A DNA stretch of 64,000 nt, from NCBI GenBank assembly GCA_036785325.1, contig JAXIVH010000005.1, positions 12,369,184-12,433,183 on the forward strand, in the 5' to 3' direction. Position numbers and translations under genes: made by a program. Within the stretch, counting starts at the first letter, position 1; every line of letters starts with the position of its first letter. This DNA comes from Urophycis tenuis (taxonomy: Eukaryota; Chordata; Actinopteri; Gadiformes; Phycidae). This document shows positions 1 through 48,906 of the stretch, one piece after another. The notes under the pieces are model-generated. The model saw only the letters and a list, made by a program, of their open reading frames with translations. It was not told the origin of the DNA and made no database searches.

Positions 1-4415
<4,415 letters not shown>

Positions 4416-4826
4416 TCACTACTTCATTATGGCTAGCGCTATACTGAGTATTATTACTACTTAGTAGTCATATTCTATACATTATTCGAAAAAGACAGCT
4501 CAATTGAACTAGAAATGACTTGCCTCCATCAGCATTAAACGTGGTTGACAACTAAGACATCCCTACTGGTGATGACAGACATCCTCTAAATCATAACGTC
4601 AGATAATAACCTAGTTAACAGTCGCATGCATGTAGCATATGAGCACAGTAACAGTTAGTATATTATTGTCTTCATGCCCCTCACAATAAGCTCAGTCCAG
4701 CAGTTTGGTTTCCGACATGCAAAGTTTGAAAGCGAACACTCTGAGCTACTCGGAGATTCGACACAATAACCTTCACAAAACTATAAACACTTTGTTGTGA
4801 CGCTTAAACCCATAATCATATCTGAC

Positions 4827-4930
4827 CTGGCGAGATGAGCTGCTAGCCAGCAGCGTAGCATCGACGACGAGCCGCAGACGACAACAACAACGTGATGACG
4901 TCTTCCACGCTGACTCCTCGGGATGCTGGT
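4827..4930 (-). promoter_or_regulatory. lrrc28: lrrc28 5' non-coding exon and promoter region
   Basis: A donor (CCAG|GTCAGA read on the minus strand) ends a likely non-coding first exon at 4827. The sequence just upstream is CpG-containing and includes a CRE-like TGACGTC near 4897. The transcription start is not determinable; the right boundary is approximate. Only about 250 bp separate this region from the putative igf1r polyadenylation signal, so the two genes are tightly spaced head to tail. Confidence 0.5.
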
Positions 4931-5164
4931 GATTGTAGTTTTTAAGGTGGCGTGTGTAGTACTACCGTTTCCGAGGCCGCAGTTCCTCGTGAAAACCGTA
5001 GCTTTTTGTCATCTTTAATTCCGTCATGAATCGGTAGAATGCACTTGTATGAGAGCTATATAGCCATTGTAACGTGGACATTGTAACGTGTTACCTTCTG
5101 AACAGAGCTATTGCGTTCTGTATTTATGAAGAAAACAAATAACTCAACCCGTTTTGCATACGTT

Positions 5165-5469
5165 TTTATTCACCTTAAGTCTTGTGGTAAACTCTTAGAA
5201 AAAAAGACAGCAATAAATCATTCTCCATCAGCTACTCAATAATTCCCAGAACTCACAGCAGCCCGTAGACAATACGACCTTATTTCAAAAGAAACGTACA
5301 AAATGGAAATCAGAAAAATTATATTATTCTTTCACTGCTTAGTCACAGGTTGCGCATACAAAATGACCGTCATGAATAAAGAAACCCACCAACAATCTCC
5401 ACCAGATCAAGTTTGATTTCAAGTTGATAGGGGTCCCAAGGGCCTCAACCTGAACACAGCCCGCGCACG

Positions 5470-5537
<68 letters not shown>

Positions 5538-5720
5538 GTGTGTGTGTCACAGTAACAAATCAGACGTGGCCGGCCGAGATGTCTGGTCGTCAGCCAACTA
5601 CGTTGAACATTTGTACGGCCGAAGTAAAAAAACAACAAAAAAACACCCGTTGTTGTCAGATGGTGGGCAGCCAGAGGAAACACATTACTGCGCCACATCT
5701 TAAACTGACTGTCTTTAAGA

Positions 5721-5753
<33 letters not shown>

Positions 5754-7665
5754 CACACACACACACACGGGTGTCTCTCCACGACTTCACCAACAAACAG
5801 GAAGACCAACTCCGCTTGCCTTTCTGAAAATTACAAATCAAAAGCTGCATCCAAACTGATCCTTTCAACCACAGAAGATATATTTATGCTTTCATCATAT
5901 ATATATTTATATAAAAAAACGTAAAAACATCTGTACAGAACTGGGATTTTTTTTTTTTGATTTTTTTATCTGGATTTTTTTAAACAAAAAAAACAGAAAC
6001 AGGATTAATGTTTCTTTAAAGATTTCAAAAATTACAAAAAAAAAACAAACAAAACAAAAAATGTGTTTTTGTTGTGTTCCAGGGGAACTGGAACTCCCCC
6101 TTCTCATATCTCAATGATCCGTTCAAATATCTGCTTCGCCTTCCATACCTGTTCCTGGACACTGGGCCGCTGGGAGCAGCTGAACCGGCTGAGCTGCAGG
6201 CCTTTCAGCACGGCGACCCCCTGCAACCAAGCCCCCCCCCCCCCCCCACCCTCTGAAAACCCAATGGTACGTTCCATCCTGCTACAGCACACAGGTGGGT
6301 CAGGGGCTCGGTGCCCATCAGAGTAGTCGGGTTCTTGACTGTTTACGATGCTTCCCCCTGCTGGCCAGGCGGGGTGACTGCGGGCCGGCGGTGGGTGGGT
6401 GAGTGGGGGGTTGTGTGTGTGTGTGTGTGGGTGGGTGTGCGTATATGTGTGTGGGTGTGCGGGTGCGGGTGTCCGTTTGTGGGTGTGTGGGTGCATGTGT
6501 GCGAGTGAAGTGTGTAGACATCCATTTCTGAGAACTAAACAGTGAGGTAGATGGATGCTGACAAACAGCAACAAGAGTACAGGACCAAAAAAAGAGGAAA
6601 AAGAGAGACTAGCAGGTCATTTACATGTACAGTGATTTTACACATCCTGAAATAAAATAAAACACTTAAAAAAAACAAGGAAAATAAATATTTCGGGGGG
6701 GGGGGGGGGGGGGGGAAGATAGATCTTGTGTCGGGTTCAAAGTGTTCAGAGGTGAGAGAAGTGTTGTCATGACTCCCGGGGCCGAGAGGAGGGGCGTCCA
6801 GTGGGCCGGTCCCAGGGCCCAACCCCGGCAGGTCGCGGAGGAGGGGCTGAGGGGGGACTCGTTTCTCCCCCCACCCACCCCCCCCCTCCAAGCTCACCTC
6901 TGAGCCACGCCTGTTAGGAGGATGAGGATGATAATGATGATGATGATGATGATGGCCAGCCACGCTGATGGGAGGATGAAGACCCAGCCTAGCACAGGAA
7001 GTGGCCACGGGGCACCGCCCCGCCGCGACGGGGGTCCTGAGACCCCACATGGCCGACAGGCTTGTTTTTACCTTTCCATTTAAATCAGAAACCAAAGAGG
7101 AAGAAAGGGAGGAAATAGCAGCAGATTTGTAGACACGAAGCCCCAGGAAAAGGCAGGAAGAGTAGTGGTGCTGTGGCTGTAGAGCTCTCGGTAGTGGAGT
7201 GATTCTCTAGGAGTGGTGAGCTCTGCACAGCAGACGGGTTCTCCGTGTTCAGAGCTGGTGCAGTGGTAACACGGCGGCGAGAGCTCTTCCTGTCAAGACG
7301 ACTCTCCGCCCAGACTCTCTGTATGGTGAGGACCGATGCCCGGACACAAGAGCTCTGCGGGGTGGAGTAGCGATGCGGGCTGAGAGCTCATCACGGTTCA
7401 TAGCTCTTCTGTCGGGCACGTTGTGCATCAGCTCTGAGGCCCAGTCTCAACAGTGATGGTGGAGAATTGGTGCTTCTGTGTCCCCCCCCCCCCCCACCCC
7501 CATAAAAAAATGGAGGATACATTTTGGCAACAATAAGGCAGAACTACCATGTGTTTCAGTCCTTCACGGCTTCTACTGGAGGGTCTGACTGAAGACATGG
7601 TCCCTGTAGGCCAGCATGCCATTCTCGTTCAGCAGGAAATCCCTTAGGTGAACCCCAGAGAGAGC

Positions 7666-7733
<68 letters not shown>

Positions 7734-7808
7734 AAGAGAGAGCCTCCATCCCTCTCAGCAGATGCCGTGTTGTTGGCTGGCGAGGGGTGGGGTGGGGGCG
7801 GGGTTCAG
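5165..7808 (-). other. igf1r: igf1r 3' untranslated region (inferred)
   Basis: This stretch lies directly downstream of the igf1r stop codon and has no coding potential. It contains GT and CA microsatellites (5471-5547, 5721-5768), A/T-rich runs near 5880-6060, a G21 run near 6695-6715 and an AG tract (7664-7742). An AATAAA hexamer read on the minus strand occupies 5170-5165 and is the best candidate polyadenylation signal before the lrrc28 promoter. Vertebrate igf1r genes have long 3' UTRs, so about 2.6 kb is plausible. Confidence 0.5.
7664..7742. repeat. (AG)n microsatellite
   Basis: Near-pure AG run in the inferred igf1r 3' UTR, about 65 bp after the stop codon. Confidence 0.95.
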
Positions 7809-39320
<31,512 letters not shown>

Positions 39321-40330
39321 CCCCACGGAGCCCGTGGGCGTAGAGATACACGAAGTATCTACTATGTGATGAGAGAAAATAAAACCGTGGTCACGCGCGT
39401 GGCAGATAACGCCACTCGTTCACGGCGACCAGCGGCGCTAGCGCTCTGATGGATGGGGGAGCACGGCTAGCTTTAGCTTAGCTTGACTGGCTCTCACGCA
39501 CGAGCTACCAGTGTTCGTCTCGTGCTGCTGTGGAATGTCTTGGGAGAAGAGCGAGCGACGGACTCCGTCGATCCGCTCCGAAAATCACCGATTTATCCTT
39601 CCGGCGATAAATCGTGTCTTAATCGGCATAGTCGTTGCGTATTCCTGCGCTAACGGCACAACGACGTGGTACAGAACGGTGCCGAAAAACTTGCATCACG
39701 AATCCCTTTGCGTTCCGCATCCTCAGACTCCATTTCTTAAAATACCAGCTTTAACGGTGGACGCTGGGAAGAGGCTGAAAATAGCGTGCAACCAATTAAA
39801 AAAAGACGGTAAATAACGTCAAGATAACGCCAGACTACGGTCCGTAGTGCGCGGGGCACATGAATGAACGGGGAAAAACAGCCTCCTCGTGTGACACACA
39901 CACCGTTAATCTCCAATATCTGTCCGTCGCAGTCAGGTTCTGGATAATGTGTTCTTGTACCAGCAGCCTCCCCCGACGTCTTCAGTCGTGCACGCATCGG
40001 CACATTCGCAGTGAATTGGATCTTCGTTTCACAGGAAAAAAATGTGGATAGGCGATGCGAAATATAGTCACGCTGAGGTATAATTCGCGTTTGATAATCC
40101 GAAGAGGTCGGTGGCGAGGGCTAGAGTCTGGTGGTGTTGTGCTGGCGTGTGAGCGCTGTGTGAACTCCCCACACACCGTGGGATCCGCGCTGTAAACAAG
40201 CAGCAGTCACACCGCTCGGCTGGCGACGCTTTTACGACCGGGGTGAGACGGAAAAGATGGATCCGGGCACTGGCATCGGGATTGTTTTGCTTATCACACA
40301 CACACAGGTACCGGGCACCTTGGAAACAGC
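39321..40330 (-). promoter_or_regulatory. igf1r: igf1r 5' UTR and promoter region
   Basis: CpG-containing sequence upstream of the igf1r start codon, far less repeat-rich than its surroundings, ending in a short CA run near 40297. Vertebrate igf1r genes have long GC-rich 5' UTRs and initiator-type promoters, so this is the expected location, but no TATA box or start site can be assigned from sequence alone. An 88-codon open frame on the minus strand (40003-39737) could be an upstream ORF if the UTR reaches that far. Confidence 0.45.
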
Positions 40331-42170
40331 CAGACTGAGAAATCGCAATCAACCATAATTATGTTGTTTTGTCTCAGTCCATGGTTATTATATCCATTAG
40401 TACGTATTATTAAATGGGGATTCAAACGTAGTCCAGCTGCTCTAGTGGTGCGTAATGGGAAAATAACCGGGATACGGGTGGTGGTTATTTGTATTGAAAT
40501 GGAATCGTCGGTTTACAGCTGCAAAGGTTTTTAAGCGTTCCTATTTATTTACACGACAAGGTAATGCTTGAATTGGCCAGGAAAATTAAAGACTCAATTA
40601 TAAATCTACCTATCGCCTCCACATGCCTTCATATCGGCGTTTTTTAGACGGGCAGACAGATTTTTGGGATTATGTTTTTGCGATAGGCGGCCAACCTTTA
40701 TTTCAGAACCAAAACCCCGAGCTGTAAACTGTAGTTTGGTGTAAACACGGAGCCGTTGCCCATCCAGGATCCATCTCCATCTCCATTCTCCTGAGCTTCG
40801 TGTGAACAGAACCAGTCAATAGTACGACTCAGACGTGCTCAGCACTCCCCCCTGGTGGACATAAACACCCACTACCGTCCTTTCTCAACGGAATGTTGCC
40901 CCTCGACCCATTGCTGCAAAACCGTCCAACAACTGACCACTACTTGTTCATGTCAAGTGGCTCATTGTGAATATTAAATTGTTATTTGCTTTATTCTTTT
41001 TCACACTGGAAAGAGGTTGGAAAGATGTCACACTGGAAAGAGGTTGTATGGACAAGTCGGTTCAATCATTTTTATAGGCATCACATTCAAGAGATTGCGA
41101 AGAAAGACTAAAAATCAGACAGTCCGTGTGACTATTCCTGCAATTAGAGGCCGCCTTCATAACTTTAAAGAGGGCCGCACAGACAGCGAGCGCCGCATTA
41201 CCTCATTTCTGGCAAAAACGTACCCGGCTTCCGTTACACAATTCCCACAATTAGGAGCGGGAAAACATTCAAACCCAACTCAATTGTGGAAGGCCACCCA
41301 CTTCCAACACACGGAGTCGCCGTCTCATAACAAGTACACACTGTACCAGCAGGACCCCGCGGGGCGTGCTAGAGCGCCGTGTCTGTCTCCTTGTATTTGT
41401 GAACCCCTCAATAAACGGAGCCCCGTGCCCTGTGTGAAACCCTCTATAAACAGACTCCATAAAGGCCGCCGGCGATGGAGAGCCCACCATGGAGCCCACC
41501 TACCTCGAAGCTCCTCCGTCGCGTCAATTCATCCGCCGCGCTCATGCGGAAAGCGGCGTGTTGACCAGCCAACCAGGGTCGTGTATGCTAATGAGCGCGC
41601 CTGTTGGGGGGTTTTCACTGCACCCATGCAAGAGGAACGGAATTCAGTCTGGAAACAAAACGCGGAGGGATGAAATAATGGAGGACACGCAGACATATGT
41701 CGCGTTAATGATGAAGCCCCCCCAACCGCCCCCCAACATAGAGTCTGTGGATATGAGACCTCCGCATCGTGTTCTGAGCAGGGTAGTCGACCCCTGTACA
41801 GCACAGGGCAGTCTGTATCCATCAATAATAATAACGCAGTTTTTAAAGACATATCAACAGGAATGTGAGCACGGACGAGGGTCCTGGGGGTCTAGGAAAC
41901 ATCCTCATTCATTGAACAGAGACGGAACACAGGGACACAACTCTAGACAGTATGGGTATTATTAGCAGGTTTCATTGGAACAATTTAAAGTGCATATATA
42001 AATAATATAAATATAAACAGAAAGTTCAAACAAAATAAAGTAGCCTTTATCATTACAAAAAGGCTGGCACACATCTAATGTCCATTAGACCTTCTACACC
42101 TACTAGTCTACCAAGTTTACTACCAGACAGACAGACAACTACTGTACTGTAATAAAGCTCTACTGCTACT

Positions 42171-42173
<3 letters not shown>

Positions 42174-42230
<57 letters not shown>
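42174..42230. repeat. (AAT)n microsatellite
   Basis: About 18 trinucleotide units. Confidence 0.95.
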
Positions 42231-43483
42231 GGACTCATACATACGCTCAATACAAGTAATTACTAAACTATAAAATAAATGGAATATAAATTATAAAGCC
42301 CTGACATATAAACCCAACTTTCCAAGATAACATTATTCAAGTATTTTATATTTGTAAGTGAGAAACGAGTAATTAACCAATTAATTTATCAATGAATGAA
42401 TGGGATGCCCTACTGGAGGGTCCAAGAGGCCAATGACCAATATTACATTACGGTTGTCTGCTATACAAATAGCTCTTAAAGTCATTAATAAAGAACGTAT
42501 ATTTCAATTAATCCATTGCAAATAGTAGAATAGAGTACAGCTCCACCAAGCCTATTTTGATGCAAATCGAACCTCCCTCAGGTGGAACCTCCCCTCAGGT
42601 AGAATCTCCCTCAAGAAGAACCTCCCCTCATGTCGATCTTCCCTCAGGTAAAAACTACAGTATATACTACTATGCTGCTTAACTATAACTATATAACTTT
42701 TGTTTGATTCTTAGACATTTCAAAAAACGTGCATCCAGATAAAGAAAAAGGAGATTTATACAAACAAAGATCGAGGCGATGTAAAATAGACAGACAGCGA
42801 GAGATAGAGAGAGAGAGAGAGAGAGAGATCTTTACACGCAATCTGAGACAGATTAATCCTAGAGCACTGCAGCCCCCTAGTGATCATCTACCATATTGCG
42901 ACGACAGATCCGAAACACTATCGTTCAACCCTCACAAGAAGACGCCACACATAGTTTTTGTTTGTGATCTATTTCATGTCGGTATTTTGTGCAAGACTAC
43001 CGAGTGTTATAGATATAATGGGGCTAAAAATAATGTACACAGGTAACCGGATGTAAACAATCAAAGCCACCAGATCCGACGGAAACTCTGAAGGTAAGTG
43101 TGTTTACGTCCAAAGACGTGTTCCTGTTTAAACGAGTTGGCTTCAAAGCACAACTATGACCTTGATGAACCTTTCATGAATTGTTGTTATCACTCTATTG
43201 ATATAGCTGCTGATAGTATAGTCCTAAAATTCTGCAACCAGTAAATAATTAGATTATGTGTTTTTCTAATTTATTGATTCCCAGTCAATGAAGAAACATT
43301 TAAATTAATAGAAGGGCGGATATACACGACTATAATTACTTGTGTTAGTAAGTAATAAACACATCTTAGATTGATACACTGCGTCTTATTAAATATAATG
43401 TGTTATTGATATAACGTATAACGTTGTCCTTGTAGACGGATTGTGAGTGAATCACGAAGGAAAATGCATGATTATTATATTAT

Positions 43484-43502
43484 TATTATATTATGATTAT
43501 TA

Positions 43503-43551
<49 letters not shown>

Positions 43552-43561
43552 TATTATATTA
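43484..43561. repeat. (ATT)n microsatellite
   Basis: Long ATT run 270 bp upstream of the ap3s2 start codon. Confidence 0.95.
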
Positions 43562-43831
43562 CATGTATTATTTCTTTCTTTCTTTAGTTCTCTTTCTTTC
43601 TATATTTATTTCTTCCTTTCTTTCTCCCCTTATTTCTTCCTTCATTTCTTTCTCGAGTCCATCAACGTTCTGCTGAACTTTATTTTGAAAATAAGCTCTT
43701 CTGCAGAACGGAAGTCTCGATAACAAGTTCCGCTGAACTGACGCTGTTGTCAGAGTACCATTAGCACGATCAACTATATCTTTAAATTTTGTACGAATTG
43801 AAGTGGTGAATCCAAAGCAGTGTAGTTCAAC

Positions 43832-44087
43832 ATGATTAAAGCTATATTAATATTTAACAACCACGGGAAGCCGCGGCTGATCCGATTCTATCAGTACTTT
43901 GTGAGTATTATCTCAGAGAATTCCGTAGCCTGTTATCCTGGAGTCCTCCAGCTTAATTGTATGGTGCAGTTCACATTTACACTTTGTTGTCTTTAGGCTC
44001 TGTGGTTTACTCTGCCAAAACCTTTTCACGTAATATTATCGTGTTGTAATGTCACAGCTCTGTTTAAAAGATATGTGAACCTTGATG

Positions 44088-44147
<60 letters not shown>

Positions 44148-47100
44148 TAGGCTCGACAAAAGGCATTTAGTTATCTTCAAAAGGCATTTAGGTATCTTTA
44201 ATTTCCAAACACGTTCGTGATGCTGTGAGTATAACGGGATGCTGTGTGTGGCCACTAGGCGGAGGAGCTGCAGCAGCAGATCATCAGGGAAACGTTCCAC
44301 CTGGTGTCAAAGCGGGATGACAACGTCTGCAACTTCCTAGAGGGGGGCAGGTACATCATACACCATGATATATAGCATGACTAGTATCCGTCGCATCTAT
44401 TATACATGATGAATATGTAAAATAAATATAAATGTGTAATGATAGGGTTACAGTGATATTATCGTGATAAAAGCCTTAGACCGTGAGCCAGGGCCTCAAA
44501 ATATGGAAACCGTTACCGAAAAAGTGGCAAAGGCTACCATACCTTTTCTGAAAGCCTGGAATCTCAGCTTTTCAATTATGTATGATGGCCATCTGACAAG
44601 AGTAGCTGTTTGAGTTATCACATATAATGTAAACTAAGGTTGAGAAAATAATGCATATAAATCAATCAGAAACCTGACATATCTGAAAATCTATATTGGA
44701 CATATTGGAATATTTTTTTTAAATATTTGGTATCATTTTAAATTGGAGACTCTGAACCCTAATTTAAATCCTTTTGTGAACATTTTGGATAAGTACAGCC
44801 AACCTTGGAGCTCTTCAAACTTTTAATCACACACATTTTCCTGCCATTTCCGCCTAAGTCATCTTTTGTCTTTTAATCATGTGGCACCAGCGAGCATCAG
44901 AGAAACAAAATCCAAACACTGAAATACTGGCATGGCCCTAAGGATTCAGAAAATGTATCATTTACCCATATTATCTGATTTGGAGGGGGTGATGTTCAGT
45001 CTTGTATCAGACATGGCGTTTGAGAAAATAATGCGTATAACTTAAGCAGAACACTGACATAGCTGAAAATCTAAAAACGGTATAACAAATAACAAATGAG
45101 ACATGGATTCCTATGTTTTAAGGTGTGGTAAACCCAATTATGACGTCACCCTTACTGTAAAAGGTCAAGGTCATGACCTTTAGGCATGGTCAATGACATT
45201 TTCTGACATTTTCGCACAGATTACATCATTCAAGCCAAGGCCATGACACTAATCAAACTCCTCGTCCTATTCCTCATCAGAGGAATAGGAGTGTTTCTCA
45301 TCAGCAAAGTCATCCTTCTGGTTTTTGCACACAAATCTATATTGGACATATTGGAATATTGGATGACTTTGCTGATGAGAAACACTCCTATTCCTCTGAC
45401 GAGGATTCCGACGAGGAGTTTGATTAGTGTCATGGCCTTGAATGATGTAATCTGTGCGAAAATGTCAGAAAATGTCATTGACCATGCCTAAAGGTCATGA
45501 CCTTTTACAGTAATGGCAATGTCATAATTGGGTTTATCAAACCTTAAAACATAGGAATCCATGTCTCATTTGTTATTTGTTATACCGTTTATAGATTTTC
45601 AGCTATGTCAGTGTTCTGCTTAAGTTATACGCATTATTTTCTCAAACGCCATGTCTGATATAAGACTGAAAATCACCCCCTCCAAATCAGATAATATGGG
45701 TAAATGATACATTTTCTGAATCCATAGGGTCATGCCAGTATTTCATTGTTTGGATTTTGTTTCTCTGATGCTCCCTGGTGCCACAGGATCAAAAGAAAAA
45801 GATGACTTAGGCGGAAATGGCAGGAAAATGTGTGTGATTAAAAGTTTGATGAGCTCCAGGGTTGGCTGTACTTATCCAAAATGTTCACAAAAGGATTTAA
45901 ATGAACGTTCAGAGTCTCCACTTTAAAATGATACCAAACATAAAAAAATAAAATATTCCAATATGTCCAATATAGATTTTCAGCTATGTCAGGTTTCTGA
46001 TTTATTTATACGCATTATTTTCTCAAACTTAGTTTACATTATGTGTGATAACTCAAAACAGCTACTCTTGCCAGATGGCCATCATATATCATTGAAAAGC
46101 TGAGATTCCAGGCTTTCAGAAAAGGTATGGTAGCCTTTGCCACTTTTTCGGTAACGACCAACCCCTCTGGCTCACGGACCACCTGCATAACCCTACCCTC
46201 ATGCTCTTATTTGTTGCAGTCTCGGCACTTTAATCGCCCTTTGTAACTTGGCACTTTGATTGCTCTTTGTAACTTGGCACTTAGTCAGAGATGTTGTATA
46301 CTAGTGATGGTTAATCTAGCAATTGAAATGCTTGAAACTTATTCTGGTGACTATCTTACTGTATTAGCAGCAATTGAATGTTTCACCTTCTTATGACAAA
46401 TGTACTCTTTGTAAGTCGCTTTGGATAAAATCGTCTGCTAAATGCCCTAAATGTAAAAGGTTGCTAACTCATTGTTCCAATGACACCACAATCAGTTAGA
46501 AAATATTTGTGTTTATTTGATACCATTTTTTTTTCTTCTCATATCTGACATATGGTTGTCTCTTGTTCTCTCTGAGTGTAGTCTAATCGGTGGCTCTGAC
46601 TACAAGCTGATCTACCGACATTATGCCACACTGTACTTTGTCTTCTGCGTGGACTCATCTGAAAGTGAGCTGGGAATCCTGGACTTGATCCAGGTCAGTG
46701 TTTTTCCTCTTATAGTTGGTTTATGTCTCTTTAGCATGAGAAACCGGCCTGGCTCGTCTGGTCTTCTCTACATTGTGTCTAGGTAATACCGCCACTGTGT
46801 GGTTAACCCGGGATGCGCCAGTCAGTGGGTTTCTTACGCGGAAATTCCACTGGATGCGGAACGGCTGCGTACTCCGACTCCGTCAACACACACCCGTTCC
46901 GTCCGCTCCGCACCGTTGCGGGTCCGCCTGTGACAGCGGAGTCCCGAGGGCGCACGAGATCTCGTGAATTGACGCATAATCACGCGATATAACTGGTCTG
47001 CTCTGTGCTGAAGTGATGCGCCGTGCTCCGGCGTCCGTCAAAAATAGAAGCTCTGCGTATCGTTTGCGAGGGCTGCCGGATGCCGGAGCCGTTCCGGACC

Positions 47101-48832
47101 CACGACGCAGCGGACCCGGAGTCGGTGGACGCTCACACGTTGATTATACTTGATACGTATCGGCTCCGCCGCCGTAGCGGAGCGGATCTGCAGCCGTTCC
47201 GCATCCAGTGGAATTGAGCCTTTACGTTGATCCCGATCACCAAGCTTTTCAATGTTGAAAACGTGTCAATACTCACAGGCAGAGTAATGGATGGTTACTG
47301 GGAAGAAGCGGTTTTATTTATTTATTTATTTTATCTATTTATTGTGTATATACTCTGGTTTTTATTGCACTCCTTTATCCCACTGTACTGTTGGTCAACC
47401 TGACTTTCACCTAAGGGGGATTAATAAAGGAATATCTTATCTTATCTTATGTTAATGATCTTTTTAGTAACCGGAGGTTTCTTATGAAAACCATTGTGTG
47501 GTGATTAAGTGTGGCTTGCACGTCAGAATGTATCAGGGGACTTTTTGTTGGCGATACTCAATTTTGAGGGGACTCAAGAGATTTCTTCATGTAAAAGCCT
47601 AAATAATTGTTTTGCCACATCTCCCATGAGAAACACCATGGCGGGCTCAAACATCACAATGTCACCCCATGATGATGTATAAGATAGATAGTTGGCTATA
47701 CTTTATTGATCCCAGGCTGGGAAATTACAGATAAATTTCACAGTATAATTTCAGTTTACAGTTTATAATTACAATTTCACGATTTATTACTAGACAATGA
47801 CCAACACACCATTACTACCGTTAACCCTCCTATGCTTCGTTACCCCCGAAATGGAGGCGGTCATTTCGTTCTGACGTCACGATGTGCAAGCCCTGTCAGG
47901 GTTCTTAGTTAGCATCATATGAGGGTTATTGCTTATTTGTGGAGCCGACAAATACATTTCAGTTTGGACTAATTCAGAGTGGAGCCACGCGGTGTTCTGA
48001 TCATGGAAGTCACCGAAGCTCCGGATGATGGAACGTTGAAAGAATGAAACGTCAGCAACAAAGGAGAAGTAATCAGTGGGAGTAGTATTGTTTGGAATGA
48101 GTCAGGCCAACACACTCTCACTCACACACTGAGGAAGGGAGCTATAAGGGATCACACCATGCATAATGGACGCCCAAGCACCGATTGACCTGTGATGCAC
48201 TCTGCGCATATCAATACTCACAGGCAGAGTAATGGATGGTTACCGGGAAGCAGCGGTTGTTGTTACTAAGCTTTGCATAACAAATAAGACAGTTCATTGG
48301 TCATCATCATATTGTACTTGTATATAGAATAAATAGTTGAACTGATTTCACTGCGTGTCTGAATTGTTTATGAAAACGGTGCAGTCGGCAACGTTTGTGT
48401 GCAGGCTACTTGGGAGATGCTTACATTTAAGATCATAAACACACATTCACGTGTTTATGATTTGAAGTAATCAACCGTAGTTGAAGTCGGCGATAGACCA
48501 TGGTTACATTCATCGTTTAGTGGGATTTATTTTGGAGAGTTCTGCACATGCGGATACAAGTCACAGGCCCGAATTAACACAATGTGGTGCCCTAGGGCGA
48601 CCACAATGCCAGTGCCCTGCTCCTCCCCCTACATGTAAAAAAGTGACATTTACTATGGTTAAAATGACCATAGATTTACATGAACTCCGCTGAAGGCCAG
48701 GCTCACCACACATACTCCGGAAAAATGTAAGACCCAACCAAAAATCCTTACACCTTTTTAAATAGACATGGGCCTACAAAAGCCATACTAGCCCTTACAC
48801 TGATGCTGAAATACATACACACATGCATGCAT

Positions 48833-48906
<74 letters not shown>

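Larger units (their letters stand above)
40331..43831. other. igf1r-ap3s2 intergenic region, no gene seen
   Basis: No open frame here resembles a known protein. Contents: unremarkable sequence to about 42150, an (AAT)n microsatellite at 42174-42230, a short AG tract near 42800, a consensus donor (CTGAAG|GTAAGT) near 43094 that might belong to an unrecognised non-coding exon, an (ATT)n tract at 43484-43561, then the ap3s2 5' UTR. Confidence 0.5.

Noticed and set aside
40068..40352. A 94-codon minus-strand open frame upstream of igf1r
   Set aside because: No recognisable protein; it lies in the CpG-rich promoter region, where stop codons are rare.
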